DNA of 5,831 bases from Acidobacteriota bacterium. GTDB taxonomy: Bacteria > Acidobacteriota > Vicinamibacteria > Vicinamibacterales > Vicinamibacteraceae. The notes under the pieces were generated by a model. That model saw nothing but the letters and a program-made list of their open reading frames with translations, searched no databases and was not told where the DNA came from. The stretch spans positions 1 through 5,831 of the forward strand of contig JAEZDP010000219.1 of assembly GCA_023418055.1 (NCBI GenBank), in the 5' to 3' direction. The translations under genes and the position numbers were made by a program. This document shows, in pieces, positions 1-5,046 of the stretch (the first letter of the stretch is position 1; every line of letters begins with the position of its first letter).

Positions 1-91
1 GCTGTGCGGCGCGCGGCACACGGCGCGCCGCGGCCGGACCGCTGACACCGGCGACACGGCGGCGCGGTCGCCAGCGGGCCGTGGGATCGGC

Positions 92-97
92 TAGAGT
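92..97 (+). promoter_or_regulatory. Weak candidate -10 element for the NRAMP-like gene
   Basis: TAGAGT lies 11 bases upstream of the ATG at 109 and fits the TANNNT form of a -10 box. Transcription would then begin about 5 bases before the start codon. No Shine-Dalgarno-like purine run precedes the ATG (the preceding bases are TCCGCGCACGGC), so a leaderless or nearly leaderless mRNA would explain both facts. No convincing -35 box is seen about 17 bases further upstream. The call is tentative. Confidence 0.28.
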
Positions 98-108
98 CCG
101 CGCACGGC

Positions 109-1305
109 ATGGCCCGCGCCTCGTCCACCCTGCTCGGTGCGATGTTCCTGATGGCCACATCGGCCATCGGCCCGGGGTTCATCACCCAGACCACCACCTT
201 CACCGTCCAACTGGGCGCGGCGTTCGCGTTCGCCATTGCGATCTCGCTCGTGGTGGACGTCGCGCTGCAGCTGAACGTGTGGCGGGTGATTGGCGTGACG
301 GGGCGGCGCGCGCAGGAGCTCGGCAACCTCGTGGCGCCGGGGCTTGGCGGAGCGATGGCGGCGCTGCTGCTGGCGGGCGGCCTCGTCTTCAACGTCGGCA
401 ACGTCAGCGGCGCGGGGCTTGGTGCGGCGACCATGGTCGGCGTGGATCCGCGCGTGGGCGGGGCCGTGTCAGCCGCGCTGGCCGTGGGGGTGTTCCTCAA
501 CCGCCGTGCGGGGGTCGCCATGGACCGCAGCGTGGTGGTGCTCGGCGTCGCCATGGTCGTCCTGACGACGGGCATCGCGATGACGTCGCAGCCGCCCGTG
601 GGGCGCGCCTTGCGCAACGTGGTAACGCCCGAGCAGGTGGACGTCCTGGCCATCACGACGCTCATCGGCGGCACCATCGGCGGGTACATCGTCTACGCGG
701 GCGCGCATCGACTGCTGGACGCGGGTGTCAGCGGCGCCGCGCGGGTCCGCGAGATCACGGTGGCGTCGGTCACCGGCATCCTCGTGACGGGGCTCATGCG
801 CACCATCCTGTTCCTGGCCATACTGGGCGTGGTGCAGAGCGGTGCGGTGCTCGACGTCCAGCACGCGGCGGCCTCGGCGTTCGAACAGGCGGCGGGATGG
901 TGGGGGCGCCGCGTCTTCGGCGTGGTGTTCTGGGCAGCGTCGATGACGAGCATCATCGGAGCGTCCTACACGACGGTGTCGTTCCTGACGTCGCGGCGCA
1001 CGTCGGAGCGGGTACGGGGCGGCCTGGTGTGCGCGTTCATCCTGGCGAGCGCGCTGGTGTTCGTGGCGGCCGGGACGGCGCCCGTCGCCCTGCTGGTGTT
1101 TGCCGGCGCCTTCAACGGCGTGCTGTTGCCGGTCGGCATCGGCGTCCTGCTCTGGGTGGCGACGCGGCGGCGCGACCTGCTGGGTGGGTACACCTATCCG
1201 CGGGGGTTGCTCGTCGCGGGATGGTCCGCGTGGCTGGTCACGCTGTATCTCGCCGCGCAGTCCGTGGGTCCGGCGCTGCGGCTGGTGTGGCCGGGCGGCA
1301 CGTGA
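109..1305 (+). CDS. NRAMP-related membrane transporter, YcsG-like
   Basis: This 398-residue, highly hydrophobic protein has about 11 predicted membrane segments and lies in the inner membrane. It matches the NRAMP-superfamily branch typified by Bacillus YcsG. Family-like blocks are the N-terminal LLGAMFLMATSAIGPGF (residues 8-24), the QLNVWR stretch (54-59), VFNVGNVSGAGLG (93-105) and GGTIGGYIVYAGAHRLLDAG (187-206). Length is normal for the group. True NRAMP metal carriers have a DPGN motif in TM1 and an MPH motif in TM6. Here the TM1 region reads GPGFITQTTTFT and the TM6 region YIVYAGAHRL, so classical Mn/Fe binding residues are absent and the substrate is unknown. In Bacillus, ycsG sits with 5-oxoprolinase (pxpABC) genes; any such partners here would lie left of the window. 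The start at 109 is chosen because the conserved N-terminus begins within ten residues of it. No ribosome binding site is visible. Confidence 0.88.
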   Translation: MARASSTLLGAMFLMATSAIGPGFITQTTTFTVQLGAAFAFAIAISLVVDVALQLNVWRVIGVTGRRAQELGNLVAPGLGGAMAALLLAGGLVFNVGNVSGAGLGAATMVGVDPRVGGAVSAALAVGVFLNRRAGVAMDRSVVVLGVAMVVLTTGIAMTSQPPVGRALRNVVTPEQVDVLAITTLIGGTIGGYIVYAGAHRLLDAGVSGAARVREITVASVTGILVTGLMRTILFLAILGVVQSGAVLDVQHAAASAFEQAAGWWGRRVFGVVFWAASMTSIIGASYTTVSFLTSRRTSERVRGGLVCAFILASALVFVAAGTAPVALLVFAGAFNGVLLPVGIGVLLWVATRRRDLLGGYTYPRGLLVAGWSAWLVTLYLAAQSVGPALRLVWPGGT

Positions 1306-1340
1306 GAGGCCGGGAGCTGAGTCGGAGCTGAGGACGCGGC

Positions 1341-1448
1341 AGGTCTGCCCCCCGGACGACGCGCCGCAGGTCTGCCCCCCGGATGACAAGCCACAGGTCT
1401 GACCCCGAACGATCGCGGCGGAGGTCTGACCCCACTTGACCCCACTTG
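1341..1448 (+). repeat. Four direct 27-bp units with AGGTCTG(A/C)CCC core
   Basis: Units begin at 1341, 1368, 1395 and 1422, exactly 27 bases apart. Each starts AGGTCTG. The first two continue CCCCCCGGA and the last two ACCCC, so the tract consists of two sub-types. The spacer parts diverge (for example GACGACGCGCCGC against TGACAAGCCAC), and only the core is conserved. In the ACCCC type the core contains the odd palindrome GGTC-T-GACC. The tract fills the first half of the gap between the transporter and the dCache gene. Such GGGGTCAGACC words are, from general experience, common between genes in some GC-rich genomes, sometimes near REP-associated tyrosine transposases. No transposase is in this window. 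The function is not known. Confidence 0.85.
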
Positions 1449-1450
1449 AC
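1431..1450 (+). repeat. 10-bp perfect tandem duplication CCCACTTGAC x2
   Basis: CCCACTTGAC occurs at 1431-1440 and again at 1441-1450 without interruption, inside and just beyond the last 27-bp unit. The duplication looks recent because both copies are identical. The second copy, followed by A, forms TTGACA, a perfect -35 hexamer. The first copy forms TTGACC. Confidence 0.9.
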
Positions 1451-1474
1451 AGGGGACACGCACGGGCGTACACA
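1446..1474 (+). promoter_or_regulatory. Candidate sigma-70-type promoter for the dCache gene
   Basis: TTGACA at 1446-1451 is a perfect -35 box. After a 17-base spacer comes TACACA (1469-1474), a partial match to TATAAT that lacks the final T. Transcription would start near 1481 and give a leader of about 35 bases before the ATG at 1516. The ideal -35 and spacer support the call. The poor -10, and a -35 that falls inside a repeat tract, keep it uncertain. Confidence 0.45.
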
Positions 1475-1481
1475 CGCAGAT

Positions 1482-1499
1482 GTGCGGCAGTCGCCGCGC
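1482..1499 (+). other. Short leader hairpin next to the dCache ribosome binding site
   Basis: GCGGC (1484-1488) and GCCGC (1493-1497) pair around an AGTC loop. The stem can be extended by one G-U and one G-C pair to 1482 and 1499. The hairpin ends one base before the purine-rich ribosome binding site that starts at 1501. It could influence translation, but a stem this short is common in GC-rich DNA and may be chance. Confidence 0.35.
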
Positions 1500-1500
1500 C

Positions 1501-1510
1501 GGAAAGGGGG
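1501..1510 (+). promoter_or_regulatory. Ribosome binding site that fixes the dCache start
   Basis: The purine run GGAAAGGGGG ends 5 bases before the ATG at 1516, a good Shine-Dalgarno position. It decides for the ATG at 1516 over the in-frame ATG at 1480, which lies upstream of this site and would add 12 residues (MCGSRRAGKGVV) with no ribosome binding site of their own. Confidence 0.7.
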
Positions 1511-1515
1511 TCGTC

Positions 1516-2631
1516 ATGCGCGCCCATCTTCCCCGGATCAACGCGACCGTCCTGTCGGTCTTCCTGCTCGTCAGCCTGCCCGTGTTGGCCGGCGGCGTGC
1601 TGTTGGTCCTGCTCACCGCCCGCGCGACCCTGCGCGACACCTACGGCGTGCACCTCTCGCACGTCGCGCAGCAGACCGCGGCCGGCGTCGACGCCTACGT
1701 CTACCGCAAGGTCCTCGACGTCTCGATCCTCGGCCGCGCGCCGTACATCCGCGATGCGGTGCTCGGAGCGCCACCCACCGACGGCGACCGGCTCACCGAC
1801 AACGCCGCCTCCCGCGCCCTCGCCGATCTGGTCGCTCACGACCAGGTCTACCGCGAGGTCCTCGTCACCAACCGCGACGGGCGGATCGTCGCGTCGTCGC
1901 GCGCCACGGCACCAGCCGACGCCTCGGGCGACGATTGGTGGAAGGCCACCGTCGAGGATGGCGAGGTGGGCCGGGTGTTCGTCACTCAATTGCGCTGGGA
2001 CCAGGCCCAGGACGTCTCGGTGATGCAGGTGTCGGCGCCCGTGTCCGCGGCCGAGGGCGACCGGCTCATCGGCGTGGTCCGTGTGGTCTTCGATGCCCGC
2101 GAGCTGCTGGCGCCCGTCGCCGGCGTGCAGCTCGGCGCCACCGGCATGGCCACGCTCGTCCGCGACAACGGGACGGTCGTCTTCAGCCGGACGTCGAACG
2201 ACCCCTCGGCCCGCTACTTCGCCACGCGTGAGCTGACCGACGGCCTGGCGCGGCTGCCTGCCGCCGAAGGCGTGCGCGAGTCCTGGATGCACTTCCGGGC
2301 CGACGGCGTGGACGGCGCCCCCTACATCGTCGGCGTCGCCCAGAGCCAGCTGAGCCGGACCTTCCCGAACCTGTCGTGGCTCGTGGCCGTCTCGCAGGCC
2401 GAGTCGGAGCTGATAGGACCGGTGCGCTCGGTCGGCTGGTACCTGCTGCTGGTGTTCGTGGTCACCGCGATCCTCGTGCTCGCGCTCGCGCTCTACTTCT
2501 CGATGCGCCTGCATGCGCCGCCCATCGACGTGGACATGGAGCTGATGGAACACCGTCCTGTCTCGCGGATGCCCGACACGGGCGAAGACGAGGAGGGCCT
2601 CGAGCGCCCGGCGATGCGGCCGGTGCGATAG
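1516..2631 (+). CDS. Membrane-anchored dCache sensor protein without an output domain
   Basis: The protein has 371 residues. TM1 spans about residues 11-33. A large extracytoplasmic region (about 40-300) is followed by TM2 (about 306-330) and a 40-residue cytoplasmic tail. The outer region has the look of a double Cache (dCache_1) ligand-binding domain. The distal half carries LVTNRDGRIVASS (116-128) and DDWWKATVEDG (139-149). The proximal half carries GATGMATLVRDNGTVVFSR (207-225), a typical Cache beta-strand and turn pattern. Such domains bind small molecules such as amino or organic acids and usually feed chemoreceptors, histidine kinases or GGDEF proteins. Here no HAMP, kinase, GGDEF or methyl-accepting domain follows TM2. 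The tail is short and acidic in the middle (DTGEDEEGLE) and ends at a genuine stop. It may signal through an unlinked partner or be a receptor that has lost its output. The ligand is unknown. Confidence 0.82.
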   Translation: MRAHLPRINATVLSVFLLVSLPVLAGGVLLVLLTARATLRDTYGVHLSHVAQQTAAGVDAYVYRKVLDVSILGRAPYIRDAVLGAPPTDGDRLTDNAASRALADLVAHDQVYREVLVTNRDGRIVASSRATAPADASGDDWWKATVEDGEVGRVFVTQLRWDQAQDVSVMQVSAPVSAAEGDRLIGVVRVVFDARELLAPVAGVQLGATGMATLVRDNGTVVFSRTSNDPSARYFATRELTDGLARLPAAEGVRESWMHFRADGVDGAPYIVGVAQSQLSRTFPNLSWLVAVSQAESELIGPVRSVGWYLLLVFVVTAILVLALALYFSMRLHAPPIDVDMELMEHRPVSRMPDTGEDEEGLERPAMRPVR

Positions 2632-2653
2632 CGGGCCCCACGTCGAGGGCACC

Positions 2654-4963
2654 TCAGTAGGCGTCGAACGCGATGTCGTTGTCGCGCACGCCGATGTCGT
2701 GGACGAGCATGTCGCGCGTGGCCTCCACCATCACCGGCGGTCCGCACAGGTAGTAGGCCAGCGCACGGGGGTCGGGGTGACCGTTCAAGTGGGCCTGGCG
2801 CACGACGTCGTGCACGAAGCCGACGTGGCCGGTCCAGCGGTCCTCTGGCAGGGGCGCCGACAGCACCACGTGGAAGCTGAAGTTGTCGAACCGCGCCGCC
2901 AGCGCCTCGAAGTAGTCGGCGTAGAACACCTCCTGCCGTGAGCGGGCGCCATACCAGAACGACACCCGACGACGGGTGTGCAGCGTCTCGAACAGGTGTG
3001 ACAGATGCGCGCGCATCGGCGCCATCCCTGCGCCTCCACCGACGTACACCATCTCGCGATCGTCGTCGCGGATGAGGAAGTCGCCGAACGGACCGCTGGC
3101 CTTCACCGTGTCGCCCGGCCTGAGCGCCCAGACGTACGACGACCCTGCCCCCGCGTCGCAGGCCTGTCCTGGCGGCGGCGTCGCGATGCGCACGTTCAGT
3201 CGCAGACCGCTGCCAGCGTCGGCCGGACGAATGGCCAGCGAGTAGTTGCGCCGTACGTCCACCGGGTTGCTGGCGGTGACGTCGTACAACCCGTGCGCCC
3301 GCCACACCGACGCATACGGCTCGCACACATCGAAGTCGCGAAAACGAACTCGTGCGTAGGCGGGCACGTGCAGCTGCAGGTATTGCCCGGGGCGGAAGTG
3401 GATGGCGGGGCTCCCTGGCATGGGCTCGAGCACCAGTTCCTTGATGAAGGTCGCCACATTGCGATTGCTCACCACCCGCAGCGTGTACGCCGCGGCGGTT
3501 GAGGAATCCGCGCGGTCGGTTCCCGGCAACCGGAGCCGCACGCGCCCGGCGTCATCGCGCACGTCGTGCGTCCGCAGCGCCACGCACGCAGGCAGACGGC
3601 GCGCCTCGCCCGTGGTCACGTCGAAGCGTCCGTTGTGTTTGGGGCACTCGACGACGACGCCCGACACGAACCCGTCGGCCAGATGTGTGTTGCCGTGCGT
3701 GCACATGCCGTCGGTGGCATATACCCGGCCGTCGTGCGTTCGGTAGATCGCGTAGGTGCGGCGGTCGTGGTCGAAGCGCACCACGTCGTTCGCGGCTATC
3801 CGGCCGGAGGCACACACGTCGATCCAACCGTCCACCGCGGGCCGCCCGTCGGCCGTGATCGCAGGAGCCGTCGGACGCGTGCCCACCGGACGCGCCGTCG
3901 CCGGCAGCGCACGCCGCACGTAGTAGCCCGGCTCACGAATCTGCCGCAGCACGGCCGGGATCATCTCGCGGTAGGCCGCCCACAGGCTCGGATACGGGGC
4001 CGGGCAGTCGTCCTTGACGATCGCGTGCAGCCGCGGCAGTTGGTGGTACGGCACCATCGGGAACATGTGGTGCTCGAGGTGGTAGTTCATGTTCCAGTAC
4101 AGGAACCGGTGCACCACGTTCATGTGGATGGTGCGGCAGTTGAGACGGTGGTCGAGCACGTCTTCGGCCAGCCCCGTGTGCTGCGTCCACCCGTAGACGG
4201 CCATGAGCCAGGCGCCGTACACGTTCGGGCCGAGCACGAACACCAGCGGCAGCCACGTCTGGTAGACAAGGCAGAGCGCCGCGATGCCGGCATGAATCGC
4301 CAGGTAGATGCGGGCGCGCAGGAAGACGCCAGGATGGGCGGACCGCGGAATGAACGTCGCCTCTTCGGCGGTCACGCGGCCCACGGCGTGCAGCGGGATA
4401 TTGCGGACGTACCGCTTCCACGCGCCCCAGTTGACGCACTTGAGCAGCATCGCGCGGAGATCGGGCGGCCGCGGCACGGCAATCTCCGGATCGCGGCCGA
4501 CGATGATCGTGTCGCTGTGGTGGCGCGCGTGGCTCCAGCGCCAGGGCACCGATTCGCGCAGCACCATGAACGACGCCACTTCGTAGAGCGCGTTGTTCAT
4601 CCAGTCGGTCTTGAAGGCCGTGCCGTGCCCCGCTTCGTGCCAGCGCGCGTCGGACGCCGACGCATACAGCACGCCATAGACCATCATCGGGGCGACCGCC
4701 CACCAACTGCCCCAGAGCGCCCACGTGGCCACGCCGCTGGCGGCGATGAGGCCGAAGTACAGGATCGTGTCACGCAGCGCCGGGCCGTCGCGACGCGCCA
4801 GGAGGTCGCGCATCACGGCCTTCGGCACGGGCGACTGATACCAGTCGGCCTCGGCGAGGCCGCGCTCGATGGCCAGTTGCGTGTCCGGCCCGATGAGGCT
4901 GTAGTCCTTGCGCCGGCCCTCGTCGGACGGCGGGCGGTCGAGGGAAACGGTGGCGGTGTGCAT
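2654..4963 (-). CDS. Desaturase/hydroxylase - Rieske - NqrF-like reductase fusion
   Basis: This 769-residue protein has three fused modules. (1) Residues about 20-350 form a membrane di-iron fatty-acid-desaturase-fold domain, closest in style to MocD-type hydrocarbon oxygenases. Its histidine boxes are HEAGH (109-113), HARHH (145-149) and HLEHH (295-299), with a further His in WTQHTG (259-264). (2) Residues about 378-480 form a Rieske domain with C421-T-H423 and C440-P-K-H443. (3) Residues about 492-769 form an FAD/NADH reductase with RRNYSLA (571-577), GGGAGMAPMR (642-651), FWYGARS (669-675) and CGPP (740-743). SNRNVATFIKELVL (499-512) and NVRIATPPPG (590-599) are hallmarks of NqrF, the NADH-oxidising subunit of the Na+-pumping NADH:quinone reductase. 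NqrF's own N-terminal helix and plant-type ferredoxin are missing and the Rieske module takes that place. The inferred reaction is NADH- and O2-dependent hydroxylation or desaturation of a lipid-like or hydrocarbon substrate at the membrane. All metal ligands look intact. The start at 4963 keeps the family-like N-terminus; only a weak AGG precedes it. Confidence 0.9.
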   Translation of the reverse strand: MHTATVSLDRPPSDEGRRKDYSLIGPDTQLAIERGLAEADWYQSPVPKAVMRDLLARRDGPALRDTILYFGLIAASGVATWALWGSWWAVAPMMVYGVLYASASDARWHEAGHGTAFKTDWMNNALYEVASFMVLRESVPWRWSHARHHSDTIIVGRDPEIAVPRPPDLRAMLLKCVNWGAWKRYVRNIPLHAVGRVTAEEATFIPRSAHPGVFLRARIYLAIHAGIAALCLVYQTWLPLVFVLGPNVYGAWLMAVYGWTQHTGLAEDVLDHRLNCRTIHMNVVHRFLYWNMNYHLEHHMFPMVPYHQLPRLHAIVKDDCPAPYPSLWAAYREMIPAVLRQIREPGYYVRRALPATARPVGTRPTAPAITADGRPAVDGWIDVCASGRIAANDVVRFDHDRRTYAIYRTHDGRVYATDGMCTHGNTHLADGFVSGVVVECPKHNGRFDVTTGEARRLPACVALRTHDVRDDAGRVRLRLPGTDRADSSTAAAYTLRVVSNRNVATFIKELVLEPMPGSPAIHFRPGQYLQLHVPAYARVRFRDFDVCEPYASVWRAHGLYDVTASNPVDVRRNYSLAIRPADAGSGLRLNVRIATPPPGQACDAGAGSSYVWALRPGDTVKASGPFGDFLIRDDDREMVYVGGGAGMAPMRAHLSHLFETLHTRRRVSFWYGARSRQEVFYADYFEALAARFDNFSFHVVLSAPLPEDRWTGHVGFVHDVVRQAHLNGHPDPRALAYYLCGPPVMVEATRDMLVHDIGVRDNDIAFDAY

Positions 4964-4978
4964 GAACCTGTCGGTTCA
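4963..4978. promoter_or_regulatory. Inverted repeat overlapping the fusion gene start, candidate operator
   Basis: TGAACC (4963-4968) and GGTTCA (4973-4978) are perfect 6-bp inverted arms around a TGTC centre. On the - strand the site reads TGAACC-GACA-GGTTCA and its last A is the first base of the start codon. Size and symmetry resemble sites bound by TetR-type dimeric repressors, which often have a TGAACC/GGTTCA form. A bound protein here would block transcription just ahead of the gene. As RNA the same repeat could hide the weak AGG and the start codon. No regulator gene is in the window. Confidence 0.45.
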
Positions 4979-5046
4979 GGGTACCGCCACCGTCTGTGGC
5001 ACGGCTCGCCCTGGCGGGCGCTGCACCAATTGGCGGACTGACGATG

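Noticed and set aside
1..45. Possible tail of an upstream gene ending TGA at 43-45
   Set aside because: Only 14 codons are visible (AVRRAHGAPRPDR-like), with no recognisable family signal. It cannot be told from random GC-rich sequence.
81..1331. 416-codon + strand frame overlapping the transporter in another frame
   Set aside because: Its composition is Arg/Gly/Ala-rich with no membrane pattern. The frame starting at 109 gives the YcsG-like protein.
1341..1448. CRISPR array
   Set aside because: The conserved core is only about 7-14 bases, the spacing is 27 bp in total, and the spacers are too short. No cas genes are present.
469..2652. 727-codon open frame on the - strand, antisense to the transporter end, the repeat gap and the dCache gene
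   Set aside because: The translation is His/Arg/Ala/Gly-rich, low-complexity and matches no family, while the opposite strand encodes clear membrane proteins. Long stop-free shadows are expected at this GC content.
2654..4963. Assigning the fusion to a true nqrF gene of the sodium pump
   Set aside because: The NqrF-specific ferredoxin (four-cysteine plant type) is absent, a desaturase and a Rieske domain precede the reductase, and no nqrA-E neighbours are in the window.
5007..5020. Hairpin CGCCC-TGGC-GGGCG between the MocA-family gene and the fusion gene as a terminator
   Set aside because: The stem is only 5 bp and no T-run follows on the - strand. A second small stem at 4986-5000 (GCCAC/GTGGC) is equally weak.
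3566..5041. 491-codon open frame on the + strand across the desaturase fusion
   Set aside because: It is Arg/His/Val-rich without recognisable motifs and lies wholly opposite a gene with intact histidine boxes, Rieske and reductase motifs.
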